In this document: piece by piece, positions 8,952 to 16,635 of the stretch
Numbering within the stretch: position 1 is the stretch's first letter
How the letters are laid out: the number at the start of each line of letters is the position of its first letter
Source: Sphingomonas sp.
GTDB lineage: Bacteria; Pseudomonadota; Alphaproteobacteria; Sphingomonadales; Sphingomonadaceae
Assembly: GCF_019635515.1 (NCBI RefSeq)
Contig: NZ_JAHBZI010000001.1
Coordinates: 62,001-126,000 of the forward strand
Reading direction: 5' to 3'
DNA: 64,000 nucleotides
Notes under the pieces: generated by a model
Database searches by the model: none
Told to the model about the DNA's origin: nothing
What the model saw: only the letters and a program-made list of their open reading frames with translations
Translations under genes and position numbers: made by a program

Positions 8952-9566
8952 ATGCTCGAACATATCCCCCATTGGCTCGGCAGCGCGCTCAAGGGCTTCC
9001 GCGCCGGCGTCGGCAAATTGACGATCGTCCAGCCGCAGCTCGGCAGCTTCGCGACGCTGCACCTAGCCAGCTCCGCCTTCGCCAATGGCGCGCGCCTGCC
9101 CGAGCGGTTCACCGCCGATGGCGCGGGGGTCTCACCACCCTTGTTCTGGACCGGCCTGCCCGAAGGCACTGCGCGGCTGGCGCTGATCGTCGAGGATCCC
9201 GACGCGCCTTCCCCGCAGCCGCTTGTCCATGCCCTGGTCTGGGACCTGCCGCCCGAGGGCGACCTCAAGGAAGGCGCGATCGTCAGCGATGGCGCCGGGA
9301 GCGACGACGGCGGCGATGTCGGGCGCAACAGCTTCCTCGGCGAAGGCTGGCTTCCGCCCGATCCGCCGACCGGGCATGGCGAGCATGCTTACGCCTTTCA
9401 GCTGTTCGCGCTCGCCGACGGCCCCGACCTGCCCGAAAGCCCTGGCCGCGCCGCTTTGATCGAGGCGATGGCCGGCCGCGTCCTCGCCGCCGGGCTGCTC
9501 ACCGGCACCTATTCGCGCGGGGAGGGCGCACCCATCGGCCCGGTCGGCAGCGCGGCGCTCGCCTGA
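8952..9566 (+). CDS. YbhB/YbcL family PEBP-like protein
   Basis: 204 residues. The phosphatidylethanolamine-binding / Raf-kinase-inhibitor-like fold is recognisable from ADGAGVSPPLFWTGLPEGT, LALIVEDPDAPSPQPLVHAL (the DPDAP ligand-binding motif), VWDLPPE, a GRNSFLGEGWLPPDPPTGHG loop and HAYAFQLFALAD. No signal peptide, so probably cytoplasmic. The start is ATG 8952, supported by AAGGAGAGG eight bases upstream; longer in-frame extension would run through the repeat at 8824-8898. Biological role of bacterial members is poorly known. Confidence 0.9.
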   Translation: MLEHIPHWLGSALKGFRAGVGKLTIVQPQLGSFATLHLASSAFANGARLPERFTADGAGVSPPLFWTGLPEGTARLALIVEDPDAPSPQPLVHALVWDLPPEGDLKEGAIVSDGAGSDDGGDVGRNSFLGEGWLPPDPPTGHGEHAYAFQLFALADGPDLPESPGRAALIEAMAGRVLAAGLLTGTYSRGEGAPIGPVGSAALA

Positions 9567-9723
9567 CCGCTTGCAATGTAGGATTTGGCCTGCTTGGCTC
9601 CCGCGGTCGGCAATGCCGCCCGCTCTTTGAAATCGTCGGTCCGAGAACAAGCAAGGGCGGTGCGAAGATTGGCGCCGCGCGCATAGCAGCCAACCCCATG
9701 GGCAGTGCGACCATTGGGACCAT

Positions 9724-9773
9724 CCGCGAATGTTTAGTCCCCCAAAAAGACTAAACTTCCTCAACATTCGCGG
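9724..9773. repeat. Convergent-gene palindrome, family B, copy 1
   Basis: A 50-base element with two nested inverted repeats: outer arms CCGCGAATGTT and AACATTCGCGG, inner arms TTTAGT and ACTAAA around a CCCCCAAAAAG loop. It ends four bases before the stop codon of the SDR gene, between two convergent genes. A near-identical element occurs in the same position relative to another convergent pair at 14795-14841. It may be a bidirectional terminator. Confidence 0.8.
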
Positions 9774-9776
9774 CGC

Positions 9777-10640
9777 TCAGCCGTTGACCACCGTCCCGCC
9801 ATTCGGGTGCAGAACCTGCCCGGACATATAGCTCGAATCCTCGCAGGCGAGGAACAGGAAGGCTGGCGCGACTTCGTTGGGCTGGCCCGGCCGCCCCATC
9901 GGTGTGTTCTCGCCAAAACTCGCCAGCTTCTCCTTGCTCGCCCCGCCCATCGGATTGAGCGGCGTCCAGATCGGCCCGGGCGCGACCGCGTTCACGCGGA
10001 TGCCCTTCTCGATCAGATTTTCGGAGAGGCTGCGGGTGAAGGCCGTGATCGCCCCCTTGGTCGATGAGTAGTCGAGCAGCTCCTTCGATCCCTGATACAT
10101 GGTGATCGAGGTGCAGTTGACGATCGCGGCGCCCTTTTTCAGGTGCGGCATCGCCGCCTGGGTCAGGAAGAACATCCCGAAGATGTTGGTCTGGAAGGTG
10201 CGCTTGAGCTGCTGCTCGGTGATGTCGGTGATCTCCTTGTCGGGATGCTGCTCGCCGGCATTGTTCACCAGCACGTCGATGCGCCCGAATTTGTCGATCA
10301 CCTGCGCAACCGCCGAGTCGCAAAATGCCTTGTCGCCGATATCGCCGGCGATCGTGATCGCCTCACGGCCTTCCTGGCGCACCACATCGGCGGTCATGGC
10401 GGCATCGTCATGCTCGCACAGATAGAGAATCGCGATATCGGCGCCTTCGCGGGCATAGAGCGCCGCGATCGCCCGGCCGATGCCGCTGTCGGCGCCGGTG
10501 ATCACCGCGACCTTGCCGGTCAGGCGGCCGGAGCCGGGATAGCGGGGTTCCCATTCGGGCTTGGGCTCGAGCGCGCTTTCATGTCCCGGCAGCGCGTCCT
10601 CGTGGATCATGTCGATCGTATCGGTGTCGCTCACAGGCAA
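9777..10640 (-). CDS. SDR-family NAD(P)-dependent oxidoreductase
   Basis: 287 residues, a short-chain dehydrogenase with a 42-residue N-terminal extension as in the YghA/YhdF group. The nucleotide site is TGADSGIGRAIA, then VLVNNAG. The catalytic triad is visible as CTSITMYQGSKELLDYSSTKGA (Ser, then Tyr-x3-Lys), followed by NAVAPGPIWTPL. Substrate unknown. A weakly spaced Shine-Dalgarno lies upstream of ATG 10640. Convergent with the PEBP gene across a palindromic repeat. Confidence 0.92.
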   Translation of the reverse strand: MPVSDTDTIDMIHEDALPGHESALEPKPEWEPRYPGSGRLTGKVAVITGADSGIGRAIAALYAREGADIAILYLCEHDDAAMTADVVRQEGREAITIAGDIGDKAFCDSAVAQVIDKFGRIDVLVNNAGEQHPDKEITDITEQQLKRTFQTNIFGMFFLTQAAMPHLKKGAAIVNCTSITMYQGSKELLDYSSTKGAITAFTRSLSENLIEKGIRVNAVAPGPIWTPLNPMGGASKEKLASFGENTPMGRPGQPNEVAPAFLFLACEDSSYMSGQVLHPNGGTVVNG

Positions 10641-10703
10641 GCTCCTTTGTCTGGCTTGCTGGAGGTAACCTGTTGCGGAAGCGGGAGTTCCGTGGATGCA
10701 GGG

Positions 10704-10796
10704 TCAGCCGATCACGGCCGAACCCTGCATGCTGCCGGCGATGATGGCCGCGGTGACCGCGAATGACATCACGCCGATCAGTAAGCTGCGAACCAT
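10704..10796 (-). CDS. Very small predicted membrane peptide
   Basis: 30 residues beginning MVRSLLIGVMSFAVTAA and ending in SAVIG. One hydrophobic stretch. Supported by a clear Shine-Dalgarno (GGGAGAAG) at the correct distance and by the next gene, which has the same arrangement: a short hydrophobic peptide behind a strong ribosome-binding site. No recognised family. It may be a leader peptide or a small membrane protein; short length keeps confidence low. Confidence 0.45.
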   Translation of the reverse strand: MVRSLLIGVMSFAVTAAIIAGSMQGSAVIG

Positions 10797-10809
10797 GCGT
10801 TCTTCTCCC

Positions 10810-10917
10810 TCAGGCGAAAGGCGCGATGGCGCCGGAGAAGACGACGAGGCCGGCGGTGAAGAGCACCGCGCTGAAGACGGCGGCGGTGTGCTGGAACGAG
10901 TCGAGACGGGCGGTCAT
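10810..10917 (-). CDS. Small sphingomonad-type hydrophobic protein
   Basis: 35 residues, beginning MTARLDSFQHTAAVFSAVLF and ending SGAIAPFA. I recall similar FQHTAAVFSAVLFT peptides in other sphingomonad genomes, though I could not search. One membrane-spanning segment of about 22 residues. The ribosome-binding site AGGGAG precedes ATG 10917. Its stop lies 13 bases before the start of the next small gene (10796), so the two form a mini-operon. Function unknown. Confidence 0.6.
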   Translation of the reverse strand: MTARLDSFQHTAAVFSAVLFTAGLVVFSGAIAPFA

Positions 10918-11049
10918 TGGGTTTACTCCCTGGTGTTCGGCGCGTCCGGACCATCCGGCGACCGATACAGGAAGTATTGCAGGGGGCGTGCCAACCCAAC
11001 TAAGCCATTGATATTACGTAAGTCGCGTAACAATCTGTCGCGCTGTTGG

Positions 11050-11079
11050 GAAATTTCGCACCATGGAATGGTGGATTTC
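11050..11079. other. Operator-like palindrome between the small genes and the diguanylate cyclase
   Basis: CACCAT-GGA-ATGGTG is a perfect 6+6 inverted repeat (11059-11073), flanked by GAAAT and ATTTC. The rest of 10918-11115 shows no gene. It could be a binding site for a dimeric regulator, or chance. Confidence 0.35.
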
Positions 11080-11086
11080 ACTAATT

Positions 11087-11112
11087 AAAAGCGGACAGCG
11101 GGTGTCCGTTTT
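11087..11112. terminator. Probable bidirectional terminator
   Basis: Stem CGGACA (11092-11097) and TGTCCG (11103-11108) with a five-base loop. It is flanked by AAAA on the left and TTTT on the right, so either strand gives a hairpin and a U-tract. It sits four bases past the stop of the diguanylate cyclase gene. Confidence 0.65.
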
Positions 11113-11115
11113 CGG

Positions 11116-12141
11116 TCAGTCGGTGCGCAGGCAATTCCGGCCGGCGCTCTTGGCCGCATAGAGCAGCTGGTCGGCGCGCTTGAACAGGCTGTGATAGCTG
11201 TCCTCGCCGGTCGCGAGCGTGATCCCGGCGGAGAAGGTGACCGCGCCGAGCGGCGCATCGTCCTCGCGCAGACGATACTGTCTGGTCGCGACGGTCGCGC
11301 GGGCGGTATCGAGCGTGGCACGGGCCGTTTCAAGATCGACGCCGGCGAACAGCACCGCGAACTCCTCGCCACCGTAGCGCGCCACCAGGTGCCCCTTGCA
11401 AGAAGTCGAGAGCGCCTCGGCGATGGCCTTGAGGACGCGGTCGCCCACGGCATGGCCGAAACGGTCGTTGACCGATTTGAAGTGATCGATGTCGCACACC
11501 GCCAGGCAGATATTCTCGCCGGTCGCGGCCTGCGCGGCATAGGCCTCCTCGAACGCACGGCGGTTGGGCAGATCGGTCAGCGGGTCGCGGCGGGCATTGT
11601 CGCGCGCTTCCTCAAGCTTCTTGCGCAGGTCGCTCGCTTCGCGAGTCGCCGAATCGAGGCGCTCCTCGGCGGAGCGGACGCGTTCGAGCATCGCCGCAGT
11701 GATCCGCGCGATCTCGCTGATATCGCCGGTGGCCGAGCGCTGCATCTCCTCGGCGCTGGCGGCGAGATCGCGGCCAAAGCCTTCGGTCTCGGCGCGGATC
11801 GCCGTCACCATGTCCTCAAAGCCCTCGACCTGCATCTGGGTCTGGGCGACCAGGCCGTCGGCCTTCTGCGCCGCGGCCTTGACGGCATTGCCCGCGACCG
11901 GCTTGGCATCGACGCCGAGGGTCTCGACGTCGCGCTGGGTCAGGCGGACGCCGCCATCGGTGAGCGCGGCGACCGCGCGGGCCAGCGGACCATCGGGATC
12001 GGCGAGCAGATGATAGGCAAAGGCATAATTGGCCGGGTCGGGATCCAGCCGCTGCTCGACCAGGAAATTTCCGATTCGGCTATACAGACGGCGCGCGGGA
12101 TCTTCCCCACCTGCTCCCCGTATAGCGTTCGCCACGGCCAT
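11116..12141 (-). CDS. GGDEF-domain diguanylate cyclase
   Basis: 341 residues. It makes cyclic di-GMP from two GTP. The C-terminal GGDEF domain shows RRDPLTDLPNRRAFEEAYA, CDIDHFKSVNDRFGH and the active site ARYGGEEF (GGEEF at 257-261). The inhibitory I-site (RxxD five residues before the motif) is replaced by CKGH, so product inhibition through that site is unlikely. Residues 1-180 have no known sensory domain: a helical LYSRIGNFLVEQRLDPDP...FAYHLLADPDGPLARAV region, then a long coiled coil. No EAL domain or partner gene is adjacent. Confidence 0.93.
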   Translation of the reverse strand: MAVANAIRGAGGEDPARRLYSRIGNFLVEQRLDPDPANYAFAYHLLADPDGPLARAVAALTDGGVRLTQRDVETLGVDAKPVAGNAVKAAAQKADGLVAQTQMQVEGFEDMVTAIRAETEGFGRDLAASAEEMQRSATGDISEIARITAAMLERVRSAEERLDSATREASDLRKKLEEARDNARRDPLTDLPNRRAFEEAYAAQAATGENICLAVCDIDHFKSVNDRFGHAVGDRVLKAIAEALSTSCKGHLVARYGGEEFAVLFAGVDLETARATLDTARATVATRQYRLREDDAPLGAVTFSAGITLATGEDSYHSLFKRADQLLYAAKSAGRNCLRTD

Positions 12142-12261
12142 GCTGCCCCTATCCCCACTAACCTCGCCGGCTCACAGTAGCGCGCGGCAATGCATCGGGA
12201 ATGTTACGTAAAGGCGAGTTGCTAACATCCGGTATGCAAAGGTTGCCGATAAGTGAAGGTA

Positions 12262-12816
12262 TCAGCCTTTCCGGTGGGCTTTTCTGTACTCGCGGACCTT
12301 GGCCAGCGTCAGCTTGATATGATCGGCGGGGTTCATATCGGTATGGGCGAGAATGATCTTGCCGTTCGGCGCGATCACGAAACTGGTGCGGCTGGTGATG
12401 GTGGTCGCGGTGCCGTCGGGCTTCTTGAGCAGGACGTCATAGTCCTTGATCACCTTGGGCGACGCCGCGGCGACCGCGAACTTGCCCGAGCAGTAACGCG
12501 TGTCGCTGGAGAATTCGACGATCCGCTCGACCGCGCCGGCCGTCATCCCGATCACCGTCGCGCCGGCTCTGTCGAAATCGGGCATAGCTTCGGCAAAGGC
12601 ATGGGCTTCGGCATTGCAGCCCGCGGTGAAGGCGGCGGGGAAGAAATAGAGCACCACGGGCCCCTTCCTCAGCGCCGCCTTGAGGTCCACCTTGAACGGC
12701 TTGCCGGCCAGCGCACCGTCGGCGACGAACGCGGGCGCGATCTTGCCCGGCGCGAGCGCGGCGGTGGCGGGCATCGAAAGCGCGACGGCGGCGGCGGCGA
12801 ACAGGAACGGGCGCAT
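12262..12816 (-). CDS. Exported peroxiredoxin (AhpC/TSA family)
   Basis: 184 residues from ATG 12816, placed by AGGAGACTT upstream. A signal peptide (MRPFLFAAAAVALSMPATAA) sends it to the periplasm. The redoxin domain has VVLYFFPAAFTAGCNAEAHA, where the Cys in TAGC is the peroxidatic residue, and SRTSFVIAPNGKIILAHTDM. A second Cys (DTRYCSGKFAV) about 45 residues on could resolve it. It reduces peroxides. The longer in-frame extension would remove the signal-peptide start. Confidence 0.88.
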   Translation of the reverse strand: MRPFLFAAAAVALSMPATAALAPGKIAPAFVADGALAGKPFKVDLKAALRKGPVVLYFFPAAFTAGCNAEAHAFAEAMPDFDRAGATVIGMTAGAVERIVEFSSDTRYCSGKFAVAAASPKVIKDYDVLLKKPDGTATTITSRTSFVIAPNGKIILAHTDMNPADHIKLTLAKVREYRKAHRKG

Positions 12817-12867
12817 GGGCAAGTCTCCTAATGTCCGTATTTTCATAAGCGCGGGCGGCGCTGCTGT

Positions 12868-13926
12868 CTAACGGGTGAGTGCGATGCCGATCCGGGCATG
12901 GCTGGTGCGGCGGCGATAATCGTCGAGCGCTTCGCCATAGCCGGTAAAGGCCTGGCCGAAGACATAGAAGCCAAGCCCGCCGCCGATGCGGGTAAGCGGA
13001 TAGGAGGCGAAGAGCTCCGCCGCGCCCTTGCCGGTCTCGAAATTGCCGCGCCCGGTCAGCGACAGCTTGAACCCGTCCTTCTGGCCGATCGCCGCGGTGA
13101 GCGACGTATAGCCGAACGTGTCGCGCAGGCCCGGCGCGGCGCTCTTCCTGCCGGTGTAGAACCATGCCATCGGCGCGACATCGAGCCGCCAGTCGCCGCC
13201 CAGGTCGAAGGATTTCTCAACCCGCGCGAAGATGCGGTTGACGTCGATCGAGCCCATTGTCCCGCGCCCGTTCGAATCGTGGCGATAGCCGAGCGCGACC
13301 TTGCTGGTCTCGTCGAGGGGAATGTCGGCATAGACTTCGGGGCTGTAATTGGTGGCACGGAATGGTCCCGAAGGCCGGTCGAGCGCCCAGAACATCGTCT
13401 GGGTATAGGCGAAGCGGAGATTGCCGAGCTTGAGCGGCGCGTCCTGATCGAAGGGACGGAAGGCGAAGCTGACCTGGAGCTTGCCGCCGGCATCGCCGGT
13501 GCCGAACACGCCATAGGTCGGCTCGTGCGGCTCGAAGCGGTCGGTGAACGCGGCCGAGCTGCCGGCCGCGCTCTGCACCACGGTCTCGCTCGCCGGCACG
13601 TCGGCGGCGGGATGCGCCTCGCCCGGCGGCACCGCCTTGCCGGCGATATGAACCGGTACATAGCGCGCCTTGGCGAAGCCGCCGGGCGCGACCGTGCGGA
13701 TCGGGCCGGGCGCGCGTTCGAGCACCAGCCGGGTGCCGTCGACCGCGGTGACCTCGATCTCGCGCGGGCCGGCGTCGCTGACCGCGGCATCGCCTTCGTT
13801 GATCAGGAACACCTCGACGCCGCGCAGCGCCTCGGCCTCCGAAGCGGGCTGGGCGGGGACGGCGCGAAGCTGCGCGGCGGCGGGCGTGGCGGCGAGCAGG
13901 CCGAGGGCGAGGAGGAGCAGTCGCAT
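12868..13926 (-). CDS. pldA: Outer-membrane phospholipase A
   Basis: 352 residues, start at ATG 13926 because a signal peptide (MRLLLLALGLLAATPAAAQ) begins there. The first 130 residues are an extra domain not present in E. coli PldA. The barrel part shows FRFAYTQTMFWAL-type sequence (RFAYTQTMFW) and the catalytic motif YRHDSNGRG (His-x-Ser-Asn-Gly) followed by VNRIFARVEKSF, where the Asn completes the triad. It hydrolyses phospholipids that leak into the outer leaflet and needs calcium-driven dimerisation in E. coli. A 656-residue reading of the same frame extends antisense to hisN and is not real. Confidence 0.88.
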   Translation of the reverse strand: MRLLLLALGLLAATPAAAQLRAVPAQPASEAEALRGVEVFLINEGDAAVSDAGPREIEVTAVDGTRLVLERAPGPIRTVAPGGFAKARYVPVHIAGKAVPPGEAHPAADVPASETVVQSAAGSSAAFTDRFEPHEPTYGVFGTGDAGGKLQVSFAFRPFDQDAPLKLGNLRFAYTQTMFWALDRPSGPFRATNYSPEVYADIPLDETSKVALGYRHDSNGRGTMGSIDVNRIFARVEKSFDLGGDWRLDVAPMAWFYTGRKSAAPGLRDTFGYTSLTAAIGQKDGFKLSLTGRGNFETGKGAAELFASYPLTRIGGGLGFYVFGQAFTGYGEALDDYRRRTSHARIGIALTR

Positions 13927-13992
13927 GGCGCGATTGGGTGACAGCAGCTTAGCCGCTTGGCGAGTCGAAATGTGCAGGGTAGGGCGGCGCCC

Positions 13993-14775
13993 ATGCCCGT
14001 CTCCCAAGCCGATATCGCCCTCGCCGAACGACTCGCCGATGCGGCGGGCGCGGCGATCCGTCCGTACTTCCGCGCCGAGCACGGACTGGAGGCGAAGGAC
14101 GATCTGTCGCCGGTGACGCTGGCCGACCGCGCCGCCGAGGAAGCGATGCGCAAATTGCTGATCGCCGAGGCCCCCGCCGACGGGATCGTCGGCGAGGAAT
14201 TCGGGGTGCGCGAAGGCGCCAGCAAGCGGCAATGGGTGCTCGATCCGATCGACGGCACCCGCGCCTTCATCGCCGGCCGTCCGATCTTCGGGACGCTGAT
14301 CGCGTTGATCGAGGATGGCTGGCCGCTGCTCGGGATCATCGACCAGCCGATCACCAGGGAGCGCTGGCTGGGGGTAATGGGCCATACGACCCTGTTCAAC
14401 GGCGAGCCCGCCGCCACCCGCCGCTGCCGCGACCTCAAGCAGGCGATCCTCGCCACCACCTCGCCCGCCTGCTTCCACGACGACGAACTCCACGCCTTCG
14501 AGCATCTCGACGGCGCGGTGATGAGCGTGGTGCTGGGCGGCGACTGCTATAATTATGGCTGCGTCGCCAGCGGCTGGATGGACATTGTCGTCGAGGCCAA
14601 TCTCAAGCTCCACGACTTCGCCGCGCTGGTGCCGATCGTCGAGGGCGCGGGCGGACGGATGTGCGACTGGCAGGGCGATCCGCTTCATGCCGGCAGCAAC
14701 GGCCAGGTGATCGCCGCCGGCGATCCGGCGCGGATCGACGATATCCTCGAGGCGCTGGCCTGTCGCGGGCACTGA
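13993..14775 (+). CDS. hisN: Inositol-monophosphatase-family histidinol phosphatase
   Basis: 260 residues. Metal-binding motifs of the family are seen: GIVGEEFG, WVLDPIDGTRAFIAG (DPIDGT) and a C-terminal VASGWMDIVVEANLKLHDFA, EGAGGRMCDWQG. Alphaproteobacteria use this family as histidinol phosphatase, and the RAFIAGRPIFGTLIAL segment fits HisN rather than SuhB, but inositol or other sugar phosphates remain possible. No other his genes are adjacent. The ATG at 13993 is 67 bases from the divergent pldA start. Confidence 0.82.
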   Translation: MPVSQADIALAERLADAAGAAIRPYFRAEHGLEAKDDLSPVTLADRAAEEAMRKLLIAEAPADGIVGEEFGVREGASKRQWVLDPIDGTRAFIAGRPIFGTLIALIEDGWPLLGIIDQPITRERWLGVMGHTTLFNGEPAATRRCRDLKQAILATTSPACFHDDELHAFEHLDGAVMSVVLGGDCYNYGCVASGWMDIVVEANLKLHDFAALVPIVEGAGGRMCDWQGDPLHAGSNGQVIAAGDPARIDDILEALACRGH

Positions 14776-14794
14776 ATTCGCGCGAATGTCGAGG

Positions 14795-14841
14795 CCGCGA
14801 ATGTTGAGGAAGTTTAGTGTTTTCGGGGTACTAAACATTCG
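14795..14841. repeat. Convergent-gene palindrome, family B, copy 2
   Basis: CCGCGAATGTTGAGGAAGTT at its left and ACTAAACATTCG at its right, matching copy 1 (9724-9773, inverted orientation) except in the loop, which reads GTTTTCGGGGT. It again ends four bases before the stop codon of the minus-strand gene and lies between convergent genes. A partial extra unit, GCGAATGTCGAGG, precedes it at 14782-14794. Confidence 0.8.
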
Positions 14842-14844
14842 CCT

Positions 14845-15315
14845 TCAGCCCAGTCCATAGTGGCTGGCGACCCGGTCTAGCGCCAGGCACAGCACCAGCT
14901 TGCCGGCCCGGCTCGGCCAGCCCAGCGCCTTCTCCGCCGCGACCATGCCTTCGCCCGCGCAGACCACGCGCCAGAGGATATCGGCGAGCCCCGGACCCGC
15001 CGCGGCGATCGCGGCATCGAAGCGGCGCTTGGCGGCGATCTGGGCAAGGGTTGGGTCGAGTCCCGCCGAGGGGCCGCGGCGCGGGGCGCGCGGGGTCACT
15101 TCCCAGCACATCGTGACGCGGGCGCCGAGCGCGGCGGTCTCATAATCGCCGCGCAACCGCTCGCCTGCTTCGAACTGGCGGGCATCGACATGTCCGCGCG
15201 CGCGCAGCCAGCCGAGCGGCGATTCGGTGAGATTGACGGTGACGGTGCGCCGCCCGCGCGCGCTGCCGCGCACCACCCGCCCATGATCGATCTCCCGCTC
15301 CGCCAGTTCGCGCAT
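14845..15315 (-). CDS. DUF6456-type protein
   Basis: 156 residues with C-terminal GPGLADILWRVVCAGEG, AAEKALGWPSRAGKLVLCLA and ALDRVASHYGLG, which match the DUF6456 domain found in alphaproteobacteria. Function unknown. The start is ATG 15315; an upstream ATG at 15354 would add 13 residues. It is divergent from the XRE regulator with 91 bases between the starts, an arrangement that suggests shared control. The N-terminal half has several Arg-rich stretches that might contact nucleic acid, but that is speculation. Confidence 0.7.
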   Translation of the reverse strand: MRELAEREIDHGRVVRGSARGRRTVTVNLTESPLGWLRARGHVDARQFEAGERLRGDYETAALGARVTMCWEVTPRAPRRGPSAGLDPTLAQIAAKRRFDAAIAAAGPGLADILWRVVCAGEGMVAAEKALGWPSRAGKLVLCLALDRVASHYGLG

Positions 15316-15406
15316 GCCGCTTCTCCCGATTGCCGATGTCCGGGGTCTTGCCATGACGGCACATCTGTAGGACAGAGAAAAACCAAGCTGGTTAGGAGCG
15401 CGCGCC

Positions 15407-15970
15407 ATGATCACCGCAATCCGCGAAGTTCGCCGGGCCAAGGGGCTGACCCTCGACGATGTCGCGCAGCGCTGCGCCCCGCCGACCACCGCGCAGACGA
15501 TCGGCCGGCTCGAGACCGGCACGCGAACGGTTTCGGTCGGCTGGCTCAACCGCATCGCCGCCGCGCTTGAGGTCGATGCCGCCGATCTGGTGCGCCTGCC
15601 CGACCGGCCGGAAATCGCGGTTGCCGCGGTGCTCGACGGCAATGGCGCGCAGGCGCCGCGCCGGGCGGCGAATGTGGTGCCGCCGCGCGGCGAGCCGGGG
15701 CTGATCGCGGTGACGGTCAGCGGCGGGATCGGCGACTATCGCGCGGGCGACGAGATCTGGTGCGCGCGCCTGGCGCCCGAGGAGTTCGCCAGCGCGCTCA
15801 ACCGCGACGTGCTGGTGCCGCGCCCGGCCGGGCGCTTCATGTTCGGGCGGCTGATCGGGCGCGAGGAAGGCAAGCTGCACCTGCTGCCGCTGGGCGCCGG
15901 CGCGCGCCAGCAGGTGATCGCCGACCCCGCCTGGATCGCGCGCGCGGTGCGATTGGTGCGGGCGCTGTAA
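15407..15970 (+). CDS. XRE-family helix-turn-helix regulator
   Basis: 187 residues. The first 65 form a Cro/C1-type helix-turn-helix (VRRAKGLTLDDVAQRC, TIGRLETGTRTVSVGWLNRI, AAALEVDAADL). The rest (YRAGDEIWCARLAPEEF, DVLVPRPAGRFMFGRLIG) resembles the S24/LexA-like C-terminal fold of some XRE repressors, but the Ser-Lys peptidase dyad is not evident. GTTAGGAGCG precedes ATG 15407. Likely regulates itself and the divergent DUF6456 gene. Confidence 0.85.
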   Translation: MITAIREVRRAKGLTLDDVAQRCAPPTTAQTIGRLETGTRTVSVGWLNRIAAALEVDAADLVRLPDRPEIAVAAVLDGNGAQAPRRAANVVPPRGEPGLIAVTVSGGIGDYRAGDEIWCARLAPEEFASALNRDVLVPRPAGRFMFGRLIGREEGKLHLLPLGAGARQQVIADPAWIARAVRLVRAL

Positions 15971-16028
15971 GAAGACTTGCCGAAATGCGCGGATAGGCGC
16001 AGTTTCGGCTTTCGCAGGAGGGTATGCG

Positions 16029-16394
16029 ATGATGAGATTGGCTGTAACGGCAGCCGCTGTGATGATGATCGCGGCGCCGGCTTTCGCGGATGACTGGGAC
16101 TTCATCCTGATCAACAATAGCGGCAAGGGCATCAAGACCGTCGAGCTGGCGCCGACCGGCACGACCGATTGGCAGGCCAACAAGGTCGATCCCGAGATGA
16201 AGCGCGAACCGATCACCAAGGCGGGCGGACGGATGACCGTGCATTTCGACAAGGGCGCGACGTGCAAATATGACGTCAAGCTAACCTTCGCCGACGATAG
16301 CGCGTCGACCTGGACGGGCATCAACATCTGCGACAATTCGTTCGTCACGGTGAAATACAACGCCGCGGGGGCGCCCATCTTCACCGCGAACTAG
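16029..16394 (+). CDS. Small exported protein of unknown function
   Basis: 121 residues with a signal peptide (MMRLAVTAAAVMMIAAPAFA, cleaved before DDWDF). The mature part is a small beta-rich domain: DFILINNSGKGIKTVELAP, GGRMTVHFDKGATCKYDVK and a second Cys in GINICDNSFVTVKY, so one disulphide is likely in the periplasm. Family unnamed, common in sphingomonads. The ribosome-binding site is GCAGGAGGG before ATG 16029. Confidence 0.75.
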   Translation: MMRLAVTAAAVMMIAAPAFADDWDFILINNSGKGIKTVELAPTGTTDWQANKVDPEMKREPITKAGGRMTVHFDKGATCKYDVKLTFADDSASTWTGINICDNSFVTVKYNAAGAPIFTAN

Positions 16395-16465
16395 CGGGAT
16401 ATCCGGCCGGGCCCGCCGTCGCGGATGCCATGGCGGGCAGCCTTCACGCCTCTTGCGTCTTAGGC

Positions 16466-16541
16466 TGGTGGGCGCTGACGGGCTCGAACCGCCGACCCTC
16501 TCGGTGTAAACGAGATGCTCTACCAACTGAGCTAAGCGCCC
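16466..16541 (-). tRNA. tRNA-Val (UAC anticodon)
   Basis: 76 bases on the minus strand with the terminal CCA encoded. The acceptor stem pairs GGGCGCT with AGCGCCC. The anticodon loop TTTACAC gives UAC, reading GUA for valine. The T loop GTTCGAGC and the D loop AGCTCAGTTGGTAGAGC are canonical. Confidence 0.97.
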
Positions 16542-16635
16542 GCAGCCGCGGCGATGCCAAAGAGTGCGCTGCGGGGCAAGGGGTTTGGAAGTATCGCCTC
16601 CCACAACTGGCCATGGAACGGTTGTCCATGGCTGG

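Noticed and set aside
12868..14838. A 656-codon minus-strand frame
   Set aside because: The upstream half is antisense to hisN; the true pldA starts at the signal peptide at 13926.
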